Source: CAVVSQ01 sp963848825 (GTDB taxonomy: Bacteria > Planctomycetota > Planctomycetia > Gemmatales > Gemmataceae). From it: a DNA stretch of 64,000 bases. The notes beneath the pieces are model-generated. The model made no database searches, was not told the DNA's origin, and was given only the letters and a program-made list of their open reading frames with translations. The translations under genes and the position numbers were made by a program. The DNA is taken from assembly GCA_963848825.1 (NCBI GenBank), contig CAWKFA010000017.1, positions 558,001-622,000 of the forward strand, read 5' to 3'. Positions 19,175 through 30,438 of the stretch are shown here, one piece after another. Within the stretch, counting starts at the first letter, position 1, and each line of letters opens with the position of its first letter.

Positions 19175-20703
19175 CTATTTTTTTGGTTTCGCGGCGGGCA
19201 TTTCTTCCAGCGGCGTTTCAGCCGGCCCCGCGAGGACCTCGCCCGTCGCTTTGAATCGCGAGCCATGACAGGGACAATCCCAGGTGGTGTCCGCCTCGTT
19301 CCAGTGAACCAGGCAACCCATATGGGTGCACACGGGGGAAAGCTTGACGACCCCACCGTGCATATCCCGATAGGCTGCGGTGGTGCCCTCGGCAAGCTTG
19401 AGAATCTTGCCTTCGCCTCGTTTCAGATCGGCCAGCGAAGTGCCCTGGGCGGCGGCGAGTTTGTCCTTGATGAAGTAATAGGGATACGACGCGTTTTCCT
19501 TGAGGTAATCCCAGACGCCGCCGAGCTTTTTGCGATTAACATCGTAGAGTGCCTGCCAGGGATTTTTATTTCCCAGCACCGCATCCGTCGCCATCATCGC
19601 CCCCAGGGTTCCAAAGGTCATACCGTTGCCCGCGTAACCGGTGGCGACGAATTGTTTTTCGGCGGTTTCTCCCATGTACGGCAGCCCGTCCGGAGTTACG
19701 ACCACCTGGCCGGTCCACCGCGTATCGACCTTGGCGTCAGGCAGGATGCTTTCCAGTACGCTTTCCAGCTTTTGAACGCAGGTGGTGGCATCACTTTCCT
19801 GTCCGGTTTTATGGTCTTCACCGCCAAAAATCACATAGTCATGGCGTGGCAGGCGGTCTACGCGCAGGTAGTAGTACGGATCATCCGTGTCCCAATAGCT
19901 CGCCTCGGGCAGGGTGCCTTTCGGGACCTTGGCGCCAATCGCGTAGCTTGAATAGGAGGCAAGTTTTGTTTGAAACAACGTGGCGCTGATGAGCCCTGTA
20001 TTGCCCATCAGGGGCACGTGCGTGGCAAAAATCATGTAATCGCAATGGATACTGTGGCCATTCGCCTTTACCTCGCGCGGGTCCATTTGAAACTCAGACG
20101 CCTCCGTATTTTCAAATACATGGCTCCCCTCGCCAGGAATGTGCGCCAGCAGGCCGGTCAGATAGCGAAGCGGGTGAAATTTTGCCTGGTTCGCGAAACG
20201 AATACCAGGGCGCTGCGCCAGAGGCACGGAGGATAGATACTGAGCGTCGAACCCCAGTTCCGCCGCCAACTCGGCTTCCTCCTTGAGTTCTTTAGATTCG
20301 TCGTCGGCCGGCTTGCTCCAGGGCGCATGTAAATAACCAGGCACCACCGACAGATTACAGTCAATCTTTTCCTCGTCCACAAGCGTACGAATCTGGGCCA
20401 TCGCCGCCCGTCCCGATTCCCACGCGGCTTGAGCATGGTCGCGACCAAATGTCTTGACGAGGCCTGATAAACGCTCATCCGTGACGTAGGTGATATGCGC
20501 CGTGGTATGTCCCGTGTCGGCGTGCGCGCGCAGCGATCCCGCTCCAACAACGCCACCGATTTGCCCGCTTTCTTCAATAAGTAGGCAGCGGTAATGCCGG
20601 TGATGCCGCCGCCGATAATGGCGACGTCTACCTTCAGGTTCGCGGCCAGTTTTGGAAAGCGGGGAGTTTTCGCGCTGGCGATCCAATAGGACTTCATGGC
20701 CAT
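19175..20703 (-). CDS. FAD-dependent oxidoreductase with C-terminal Rieske [2Fe-2S] domain (one frameshift)
   Basis: About 509 aa. FAD motif VAIIGGGITGITAAYLLKKAG, DAO domain with VVVTPDGLPYMG and FVATGYAGNGMTFGTLGAMMA, then a Rieske cluster site CTHMGC...CPCHGSRF. The pairs CxH and CxxH are complete. This fusion is known in bacteria and probably passes electrons from the flavin to an outside acceptor; the substrate is not known. The frame changes once near 20540, just after the FAD motif. The start is at ATG 20703, with another in-frame ATG at 20697. It is probably a paralogue of the plus-strand flavoenzyme next door. Confidence 0.85.
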
Positions 20704-20932
20704 GGCTGATTCTCTCGACCGAGTAAAGTTGTGCCAACATGTTGGCATATTTCATGCCATGCTTGCTCGCCCATCGTGGCTTCCAGGCGCGGGCCACAGG
20801 ACTTGCACCATGGCGTTCAACGGGCATCTCATGTCGGCAGAGGAGGCTCAGGAAGCGGCATATTTTTTGCGTATAGGGCAGGACAGCTCCGTAGGCCGGA
20901 GGGATTGAATCTTCTCAAAATAAGGAGACGAC

Positions 20933-21115
20933 ATGCCACGCACCTACAGCAAAAAAGCTGGCACGGAAGTAAAAAAAGCGATGCATGAACGCAAAACGGG
21001 CGAGTTGAAAAGTGGGAAATCGGGCAAGACCGTCAAAAGTAAAAAGCAAGCAATCGCCATTGGCCTGTCCAAGGCCCGTAAAAAAGGCGCCAAGGTCCCC
21101 GCGAAGAAGAGTTAG
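20933..21115 (+). CDS. Small lysine-rich protein (DUF6496-like)
   Basis: 60 residues, about one third lysine, with the core MHERKTGELKSGKSGKTV and KQAIAIGLSKARKKG. This matches the small basic family I know as DUF6496, often found near stress and DNA-repair genes; nucleic-acid binding is a reasonable inference but not shown. It has a strong ribosome binding site (AAGGAGACGAC) and is followed 14 nt later by a perfect hairpin, so it is probably a well-expressed single-gene unit. Confidence 0.75.
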   Translation: MPRTYSKKAGTEVKKAMHERKTGELKSGKSGKTVKSKKQAIAIGLSKARKKGAKVPAKKS

Positions 21116-21129
21116 TTGGCACAGCAACA

Positions 21130-21160
21130 AACCCAAGACGTAGCTTTGGCGTCTTGGGTT
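21130..21160 (+). terminator. Perfect 11-bp hairpin after the lysine-rich gene
   Basis: AACCCAAGACG pairs with CGTCTTGGGTT around a 9-nt loop. There is no T-run after it, so it may be a rho-independent-like stop or an mRNA-stabilising hairpin serving both converging genes. Confidence 0.55.
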
Positions 21161-21222
21161 GATTGCTTGACCTGCGTTCATGGTGCTTGCCGAGCGCTTC
21201 GTCTGCTGAGGCGTGTGGCGAT

Positions 21223-22137
21223 TTAAGCCATGCGGGCTGGGTGGGCGGTGCTCACTTGGGATCGAGGAAGCGCGTCATCGGCCCCAATGGGTACGCCATA
21301 GCGATCGGCAAAGGCTTTAGTTAGCTCGGCACCAAACAGGAAAATTTGGGCGGAGTAATAGACCCAGATCAGCAGCGCGGCCAGCGACCCGGCCGCGCCA
21401 TAAGTCGATGTGGTGCTGGTGGTGCCCAGGTAGAGGCCAATGAGGAATTTGCCGAGGGTGAATAAAAGAGCCGTGACGATGGCGCCGAACCAAACATCAC
21501 GCCAGGCCACGTCGACGTCCGGCAAGAATCTATAGATCATGGCGAATAAAGCGGTGATCACGAGAAAGCCTATTCCAAGATTCAGGACCTGGCCTAGAAC
21601 CGTGTCCCCCTTGTCACCAAAGAAGCTGCTGATGGCGGCCAGGGCCGCACTAATGACCAGCGACACCAACAATAAAAACGCCGTCCCCAGTACCATACTC
21701 AAAGATAGCAAGCGGCCGCGCAAGAAAGCGAGCCAGCCTCCGCTTGGCTTGGAGGGAACCTTCCAGACCGTGTTGAGCGCATCCTGTAGCTCGCTGAACA
21801 GGCCAAGGGCGCCCATGACTAACATGACAAAGCCGATGACCGTGGCCAAGATCCCGGAGGCTGGTTTATTGGCGCTGGCTACCATGGTTTCGACGATTTT
21901 GGCGGTGTCCTCGCCAACCGTACTCTCGATCTGTCCGGCAATTTGCCCCGTCGCCGCGTCCTGGCCAAAAAAGAAACCCACGATGGCGATGACGATCACG
22001 AGCAGCGGCGCCAGTGAGAACACGGTGTAATAGGCGAGCGCTGCGCGAAGGCGGGGGGCCTTGTTTTCTATCCATTGGGAACCGGCGTCTTTGAAGAGCG
22101 ACCAAACGTCCGTTAGGCGGGGGACCGATTCACGCAT
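21223..22137 (-). CDS. YihY/BrkB-family inner-membrane protein
   Basis: 304 aa, with about six hydrophobic segments; family signatures are RAAALAYYTVFSLAPLLVIVIAI near the N-terminus, NTVWKVPSK, FRFLPDVDVAWRDVWFGA-like (here YRFLPDVDV) and YGAAGSLAALLIWVYYSAQIFLFGAE. Once misnamed ribonuclease BN, members are membrane proteins of uncertain function, possibly transport. The start at 22137 has an ideal AAGGAG. The frame is intact. It is divergent from topoisomerase IB, with a 151-nt promoter region between them. Confidence 0.88.
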   Translation of the reverse strand: MRESVPRLTDVWSLFKDAGSQWIENKAPRLRAALAYYTVFSLAPLLVIVIAIVGFFFGQDAATGQIAGQIESTVGEDTAKIVETMVASANKPASGILATVIGFVMLVMGALGLFSELQDALNTVWKVPSKPSGGWLAFLRGRLLSLSMVLGTAFLLLVSLVISAALAAISSFFGDKGDTVLGQVLNLGIGFLVITALFAMIYRFLPDVDVAWRDVWFGAIVTALLFTLGKFLIGLYLGTTSTTSTYGAAGSLAALLIWVYYSAQIFLFGAELTKAFADRYGVPIGADDALPRSQVSTAHPARMA

Positions 22138-22288
22138 GGCTTGACTCCTTTGCTTGCTTACGCCAGTAATTTGGCCTACACAGCACTTGTCATGCCATTT
22201 AGGCATAAACGCCCAGGGAGCTGGCGTCCGGCGGCATATGCTTTGCAACGTTTTGGCTAGTAACAATTAGAGATTTATTTGAGCCTTC

Positions 22289-23348
22289 ATGAAACTTCGA
22301 CCTCGAGAGATCGAAAGCACCGCGCGGGCCGCGGCACGCGCAGCCAAACTGCTATACTGGGCCGCCGATGGCCCCGCCCTTAAACGAGTTGGCGAGCCGG
22401 GCGCCTTCGATTACGTGACGGAGCGGGGACAGCGGGTCAAAGACGAACGAACCTTGCGGCGCATCCGTGCCCTGGTGATTCCGCCCGCATGGACGGAAGT
22501 GCGCATCTGTCCTCACCCCGCCGGACATATCCAGGCCATCGGCCGTGATGCCAGGGGACGCAAGCAATACCGCTACCACGCCCGCTGGCGCACTACTTCG
22601 CGACGAATCAAAATTCTGCCGTCTGCTCGGCTTCGCGGCCGCCTTGCCGCGCATACGTCGGCGCATCGAACAGGACCTGAGCCTGCCGGGCCTGCCTCGC
22701 GCCAAGGTGCTGGCGACAGTAGTTCGTCTGCTCGAATTGACGCTGATACGCGTGGGCAACAGTGAATATGCGCACCAATCATTCCTTCGGGCTCACCACG
22801 CTGCTCGATCGCCATGCCCGCTTCAATAACCGTGAAGTTTACTTCGAATTCCGCGGCAAAAGCGGCGTCCATCATCGTGTGGCCGTAAGCGATCGGCGTC
22901 TGGCACGCATCGTGCGTCGCTGTCAAGAAATACCGGGCCAGCTACTTTTTCAATATTTGGATGAAGATGGCAAACGCCATCCCATCAGCTCTGGCGACGT
23001 CAATGATTACTTGCGCGAGGTGGCGCACGGCGACTACACGGCCAAAGACTTTCGCACCTGGGCGCCACGCTGCTGGCGGCGCGTGAGTTTCATGGGCTTC
23101 CCGGCGCGTCAAGCATGGCGGAATTAAAACGCAACGTCGTGCGGGCCATTGAAGGTGTTGCCCGCCAGCTTGGCAACACCGTCGCCGTTTGTCGAAAATG
23201 CTATATCCACTTCGCCATCGTGAACTCCTACCTGGATGGCTCCCTGTCGAAAACCTTGATTCTGCCGAAGATTTGCGAGAAGAACTACGTTTCACGGCAC
23301 ACGCCTGAGGAGGCGGCCCTTTTGAAATGGCTGCAAGCAGGTTCCTGA
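22289..23348 (+). CDS. DNA topoisomerase IB (three frameshifts)
   Basis: Poxvirus-type bacterial topoisomerase IB, about 353 aa in total. Conserved blocks are LRRIRALVIPPAWTEVRI, HIQAIGRDARGRKQYRYH, SEYAHQSFLR / HSFGLTTLLDRHA, FEFRGKSGV, TAKDFRTWA and the C-terminal VCRKCYIH, whose Tyr is the expected nucleophile. Frame changes lie near 22600, 22770 and 23065. The enzyme relaxes supercoils through a 3'-phosphotyrosine intermediate. It belongs to the stress/DNA block with the ligase and the lysine-rich protein. The last codons run to 23348 with no further conserved part missing. Confidence 0.82.
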
Positions 23349-23456
23349 GACCCCCGCAGTTTGCCGCCAGCACCCAGATTCTCGATGGCCGTCCTCCACT
23401 TTCAATTGACGCGCCCGGGGAGATTTACTAAGAGGGAGCAAACCCGAGGCTTGCGC

Positions 23457-24447
23457 ATGCTTACTCTGTCCGTCGTAATACCGACTTACAATGGACGGCG
23501 CCATCTGAAGCACTGCTTGCCCACTGTGTGCCGCCATGCGCCCGCAGGCACGCAAATTCTGGTCATCGACGATGCCTCCACTGACACGACTGCAACCTGG
23601 ATGCGGGCCAAGTATCCGCAGATCGAACTGGTCGTGCTACCCACCAACCAGGGTTTTGTCGGCGCCGCCAATGAAGGGCTTCGTCGGGCCCGCGGCGACA
23701 TCGTGGAACTGCTCAACAATGACACGGAAGTCTGCCGCGGGCTGGGCGGAACCCTGCCTTGGCATGTTCAAGGATCCGGCGGTCGGCAGCGTCGCTCCCC
23801 TCGTCATGCAACTCGAGCGGCCCGACCTCATCGATAGCGCGGGCATGGAGTACCACATATGCGGCTGGGCGTATAACCGCGGCCTTAACCAACCGCTCGG
23901 CCCTGCCTATCAAAACCCGTGCGAGGTGTTCGGCCCGTCCGGTTCCGCCGGCTTCTATCGTCGCGAGGCGTTACGAAAAACCGGCCTGCTGCTGCCGGAG
24001 TTTGGCGCTTATTTCGAGGACACCGATCTGGCTTTTCGCCTTCGCTGGGCCGGCTACCTGTGTCTCTATCAGCCCCAGTCGCGTGTTCTCCATTTAGGTT
24101 CGGCCAGCTATGGCCAGGTGAGCGACAGGGTAACGCGGCTGATCTCCCGCAACGAGGAGCTGGTCTTTTGGATGAATTTGCCACTGCCCAAGCTGCTGCT
24201 CGCGCTGGTTCCACACTTGGCATTTTTAACGGTCCGGCTCGCGCGCAAAGTGCGCGGGCCAAACCTTGGGCCCTTCTTGGAAGGCAAACGGCAGGCCCTG
24301 GAGTTATGGCGGACAATCCTCCAGCGGCGCCGAAGCCTGCGCAACCTGGCTGCCGGCCGGGACGCTCCCGTTGATTTGTTTCTCGCTCATTCCCCCGCAG
24401 TTCTGGAACGGGGCATCGACTGGCTAAACCACCGGCGCTGTGCTTAG
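23457..24447 (+). CDS. Glycosyltransferase family 2 (one frameshift)
   Basis: GT-A fold enzyme of about 330 aa. The nucleotide-sugar motif is SVVIPTYNGR, then VIDDASTDTTATW and LLNNDTEV (the DxD-like site); the acceptor region after the frame change near 23740 has GSAGFYRREAL and FEDTDLAFRLRWAGY, typical of GT2 rhamnosyl- or glycosyl-transferases of surface polysaccharides. One C-terminal hydrophobic stretch (LLALVPHLAFLTV) could associate with the membrane. The start ATG at 23457 is taken where homology begins. It ends at an intrinsic terminator. Confidence 0.82.
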
Positions 24448-24458
24448 ATAGAGGTAAG

Positions 24459-24522
24459 AACCCGCTGGCCGAATCGCCTTCGGGTGGCGTGCGCTAAAAA
24501 AAGGCTACGCAGTGGGTTTTTT
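24459..24522 (+). terminator. Intrinsic terminator after the glycosyltransferase
   Basis: AACCCGCTG pairs with CAGTGGGTT (9 bp, one G-T), with a smaller hairpin inside the arm, followed directly by six T. The remaining sequence to the tRNA (24523-24846) holds nothing I can recognise. Confidence 0.65.
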
Positions 24523-24822
24523 CATGCGCATTTCACGGGCGTGAATAGACCGAAAGCTCTCGCAAGCTAATCAGTTTGCGGTTTGATCCTGCCCCTTTGA
24601 GTCTTGGTGAAATGATCTGGCGCGGATTCTTCTCCGATTTGATCGAACCTGCTGGAGCATTTTTTTAGCTGTTCTTCATCTTCAAAAATTACCGCCGTGA
24701 CGACGAAAACTTGGAAACACCGTGGGCAATATCAAGACCAGGATCACCAGATTCGTCTACGAATACAAATATATATTCCCGTTAACGATGCCGTGCTGTG
24801 GTGGAAAAAACACTCTACATTA

Positions 24823-26347
<1,525 letters not shown>

Positions 26348-26880
26348 TTGGCTTTTCCTTTTCGAGGGAAGGCCGCTCGCCACGCTTGCGCTCTGGGGTC
26401 GCCCGCGTCGGCTTTTCGGCCAAGCGTTTCGGCTTGACGGCCGCAAGGTTCATTTCCAACAAGTCCGCCAGGGCATCAAGGTATTCCATGGACAGGCCCC
26501 CAAGTCCGGCCATAAATCGGCTCATGGTGGATTCGGAAATGCCGAGTTCCTTGCTGATGCGGTAACGGGATATTCCGCTGGCATCGACCGCCCGACGAAT
26601 CTGGTCACTCAGTTTGATGCGTTTTTTACTCATGAAAAGAATCTTACCATTACTTCTATCAAACGCAAGTATTTTCGGAAAGAATTGCCGGGCCGAACAA
26701 ACGATAATCGCTGGATTCATTCGCATTCCCCGGTTGGAACCATGGAACCTTGGAACGCAATTTCCGGTTTAACTTCCCATACGCGCGTGGAAATGGCATT
26801 CATACCGAAAGTGGGTTCCATCCTTCCAATAGTGCCAAAAACATTGGGAAAATGTATTTTGATCCTTCCGTTTTTTTCGG

Positions 26881-28919
26881 TCAAACGGAACCATAACTGG
26901 CATCCGCTGCCTGTTCGGTCGGCCTTACGGCGATTTTCAGGTACCAGGTGCCGTTGCTCTTTTGGCGTTCAAAACCGCGCCAGTCATCGCGTCGCCGAAA
27001 ACGCGCTGGGTTATTTCCTTCTCTCCAGTGCGCTTGCACCATGCCACGAACGCACCAAAAAGGTCGCCAGCTTTAACACGATAATCCGCCAAGCCAGTAA
27101 CGCAACAATCAGCAATGAAGGTGCCAACCATGTCTTGCTCATCGCGGTAGGCTGACGTAGCAGCCTGGACCACGGCCGGCAATCCTAGCCCTTCCCGTTG
27201 CCACTCAAGACATCCCCGAACACACCACGCCAAAATACCTGGACGCTCAGCGTGTAGCTTGTTCGGCAAACTTTTGTCTTGTTCGGCGGCCGGAATGGTG
27301 ACGCCGAACGGAATCAACCGAACCCGTCGCCAAATCGCATGATCGGTGCCGCGGATAACTGGTTTGTGATTGGTGCAAAGGATTACTTTGTGCGTCGGCG
27401 AGAACTCCCAGAAGTCTTCGCGTATCCGCCTAGCCCGAATGCGGTCGCCGCCGGTTAGGTCCTTGACCAGGCTTTCCGCCAGGTGCCGGCCTTGATCGGT
27501 CTCCACGCAACAAACAAGGCGTTTGCCGAACAAGTCCGCCAATTCGGTCGGATGCCGTTCGCCGCGCTTGGCCAAGAGCAAGTCCCGCGCAGCGATTGCA
27601 TAATCGTCGCCCATCATTTCGAGGATGGCGTTCAACAGGGTGCTTTTACCGTTGGCGCCGGTACCCCAGAATATCGGCAAGATTTGCTCGCGCACGTCGC
27701 CGGTCAAGCAATATCCGAGTAGCCGACGTACAAACAAAATCAGCTCCGAATTGCTTTGGAAGATTTGGTCAATGAACCGCTCCCAGACCTCACAATCGGC
27801 ATCAGGGTTGTACGCCACCGGAGATAGCTTCGTGAGGATGTCTCCGTGCCGATGCTCGCGTAATTGTCCAGTTTTTAGGTCAAGGGTGCCGTTGGCACAA
27901 TTCAATAACCCTGGGCCGCGGTCCATTTCTTCCGGCAAGATGGGTCTCCCTTCCTCCGATCTGGGCGAAGTCCACCATGGCGTTGATGCGCGGTGCTGCT
28001 TCGGATTTGAGACACCAAGCCTGAACCGATTGCAACCTGGCGAGTTGTTTTTGCAGGGCGGATTTTGTTTCACTCATTGGCTTGCTCCATCGCTTTTTGA
28101 ATCTCTTGCATTTTGGCCATGGCCTGGGCGAACAGGTTGACCAGCGTTTTCTTCGCGAACCGCGTAACGGTGCCGCAATTGTCAACGCGCCAGCGCTTGC
28201 CGTCCCAGAACAACCACTTTCTCCACGGCCAGCAATGACGCAAGTCCTTGCCTAATTGGATGACAAGGCGAACTCCGTTTCCTTTGTCCGTGCAATTGAT
28301 GCTGTCGTAGTCGTCAGCATCGTTGGAGTGTGCTATTTGCCCGGCCGTTCGTGCTTCTTCGCGTCAACTGTGGCTTGCGCGAGCTGTAGCAACTTGTCCT
28401 TGTCCCCGCCCGCGTCAAGCCAATCGCTAACGTCACCCTTTGGCGGAAGGCCCGCCAATTCCAGTACGGCAACGCTCGCGACGGTCCCGTGATTGCGCGT
28501 TGCGAACCGTTTCCGCGTGTTGATGGCCGTGTTTGTCGTTGTCCGGGATAATGATGACGTGGCGCCGCTCAACGATTCGGAATACTCGCTCCGCCATTTT
28601 CCGGCCCCCATAGCAGCGGTCGTGGCGATCAGGCCCAGATTGGCCAGGCGGCCCGCGTCCTTCTTCCTTCCACCAGCCAAACGATGCTGTCAGAGGAAAG
28701 CAATTCCGGCAACCGATACAAAACTCGCCGGGTGCCGTTGAGTGAGTAGGTCCAGGTGCCGCTGCCGTTCGGAATGTGCTGGCGAAAGCCTTTGGTATCG
28801 TAGCGGACAACCTGGTACAAGACTTCGCCGGATTCATCCCGATAATCGTAGACGGCGACTATTTTGCCGATGGCGGCAGAGGCCGTTTTTGGCCGCGAGG
28901 TATTGTTTACTGTGGCCAC
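26881..28919 (-). CDS. TOPRIM primase / P4-family D5-type helicase (multiple frameshifts)
   Basis: Replication protein of the element, about 680 codons. The order is: KIVAVYDYRDESGEVLYQVVRYD; TOPRIM-like part with WLVEGEKDAGRLA (split), MGAGKWRSEY, HVIIIPDNDKHGH; D5_N-like region WPWRKWLFWDGKRWRVDN; SF3 helicase with Walker A GTGANGKS (27642-27665), LVCCVETDQGRHLAES, GGDRIRARRI, KVILCTNHKP and WRRVRLIPFGV. The C-terminus reads WYLKIAVRPTEQAADASYGSV after a final shift, ending at 26881. At least five frame changes occur. No zinc-finger N-terminus was found; the GTG at 28919 is a tentative start because tRNA-like sequence lies upstream. Confidence 0.78.
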
Positions 28920-28997
28920 GGGGTGTAAACTTCCTAAAGGTGACAATCCTGTATCGGCGAGTGCCTGGCAAACACTGCCGGGCGTTTTGCTTTTTCC

Positions 28998-29067
28998 GTG
29001 GACCGCCGGGAGTTGAACCCGGAAAGCAAGGGTGACAATCCTGCTCGGTGACTGTGCCACGGCCCCA
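28998..29067 (-). tRNA. tRNA-like sequence, possible tRNA-Asp (GUC), inside the element
   Basis: On the minus strand: 5' TGGGGCCG pairs with 3' CGGTCCA if one G of the GGGG run is extra; T arm CCGGG-TTCAACT-CCCGG is perfect; the anticodon arm CAGGA-TTGTCAC-CCTTG would give anticodon GTC with one A-C mismatch. The D arm is weak and lacks the usual GG. It is either a degenerate element-borne tRNA or one damaged by an indel error. It lies just upstream of the primase gene. Confidence 0.42.
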
Positions 29068-29296
29068 CGGTTTTCATTTCTCGCCTTTCGCGCGGTTAAT
29101 CCACTCGGACAGATCATTTGGGTCATATCGGACAGCCTTGCCCAGGCGCAGGCAGCGAATTTGCCCTGTCGGGTCATGCTCCAGAGTAGGGGGGCGAAAT
29201 CGCCAGAGCGATGCCGCTTCGACCGGGCGGAGCAAAAGCCGTGGCACTGGTGTCAGGGGGCGGGCAAGCAGGTGGGGGTTTCGAGCACTTCAGTTA

Positions 29297-29503
29297 TCAT
29301 CGCTTCCCCCCTTCTGGCGTCGGATGTCGTGCCCTATCCAACAATGCTTTCTCAACGGCTTCGGGATCGAAGAGTAGTTTTAGTCCGGCCTTGAAACAGG
29401 GAATGCGCCTGGCCTCGGCCTCGGCTTTAAGCCAGGCGATTGTCAGGCCGAACCGCTTGAATCGACTGGCGAGGTCTCGAAGTGTGAAGAGTTTGTTTTC
29501 CAT
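29297..29503 (-). CDS. Small HTH protein, excisionase/AlpA-like candidate
   Basis: 68 aa, intact: LFTLRDLASRFKRFGLTIAWLKAEAEARRIPCFKAGLKLLFDPEAVEKALLDRA. The N-terminal helix-turn-helix plus the short wing and the 'F-D-P-E-A-V' helix follow the MerR/excisionase-like layout that picks an entry from a recognition table. Given the integrase in the same element, a recombination directionality factor is the best guess. The AAGGG upstream of the ATG is closer than usual. Confidence 0.6.
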   Translation of the reverse strand: MENKLFTLRDLASRFKRFGLTIAWLKAEAEARRIPCFKAGLKLLFDPEAVEKALLDRARHPTPEGGKR

Positions 29504-29570
29504 GCCCTTATTGTGAACGGGCAGGTGTGCGCCAAGTGTGGTGCCTGTGGGATTCTGAGTGTTTTCTGAA

Positions 29571-30049
29571 TCACTGAGTCGAAAGTTTGAAAAGTCCCTT
29601 TCCCGCGCGTTGTATCATCGTGCCCCACGCAGGATGGGCTTCTCGCTTGCGGGTTTTCTTGTTCGTCGGCTTGAAAACATGCACAAGACGAAAATGGTCA
29701 TTGGATGAGCCGATTGCTTCTCCGATGGTTTTCTGGAAAGTGTTGGCGTCCCCGTCTCCCATGCATCGTACAGAACGCGAATGGATTCGGCCTGTTGGCC
29801 TTTCGAGAATCGGTAGGCTACTCCGTGCCAGGTCACTGACGTGAAATCGGCCGAATGCGTTGCCTCATCGGCCCCTTCAAGTACCTGAAGTTGATTATGC
29901 ACGGCATCGGCCAGACTGTGCCGCAGTTTTCGTACTTGCGCTGTTCGGATTCCGTGGAGTAAGGAGGGTACGTTGGGGTTGGCTTCAACCAGTCAAGGAC
30001 GGCGTGCAATGCGGCCGACTCTTCTTCGGGTGGCGGTCTTGGTCGGCAT
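29571..30049 (-). CDS. Element protein of unknown function (frameshifted)
   Basis: Read across at least three frame changes: MPTKTATRRR, then ESAALHAVLDWLKPTPTYPPYST, KLRHSLADAVHNQLQVLEG, TSVTWHGVAYRFSKGQQAESIRVLYDAWE, DANTFQKTIGEAIGSSNDHFRLVHVF and HPAWGTMI near the C-terminus. The segments join in order into about 155 residues. The layout, including HPAWGTMI, looks to me like a conserved hypothetical of planctomycete mobile elements, possibly a compact DNA-binding protein, but I cannot name a domain. Confidence 0.5.
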
Positions 30050-30147
30050 GGGTCCTGTCCTTGGCAACACCCAAGTCAGGTACCATTGGCACTGATATTG
30101 ATTGAAAAACCTAGAGAGCCTAGAAATTTGCCACGGATGATGTTTTA

Positions 30148-30273
30148 TTAGCGGAGCCTTTTCCTGATCCTGATCTTGCGAGTACCGATCCTTTGCCAAT
30201 TGGTCGAATCTTGATCCCGCACAAGCAAGGAATTCATGGCAGTGAACCACTCCTGGATTGACTCATCCGACAT
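30148..30273 (-). CDS. Possible 41-residue ORF
   Basis: Begins MSDESIQEWFTAMNSLLVRD and ends in a basic tail RKIRIRKRLR. It has an AAGGAAAC ribosome-binding-like sequence upstream. There is no family match; it could also be the start of a longer frameshifted gene. Low confidence. Confidence 0.3.
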   Translation of the reverse strand: MSDESIQEWFTAMNSLLVRDQDSTNWQRIGTRKIRIRKRLR

Positions 30274-30438
30274 GTTACTGTTTCCTTGGCGGGCACGCTC
30301 GCCCGGTCAACCGTCCCGGAAACAGCAATGGACAATTGCCGGGCAAGCCAGCCGGTAGCTACTCCGGCCGTCCCGTGTGATTCATTTTTACACGAATCTC
30401 GCAGACAGTTCAAATTGGCCAGAAACGCCGACGGGCGA

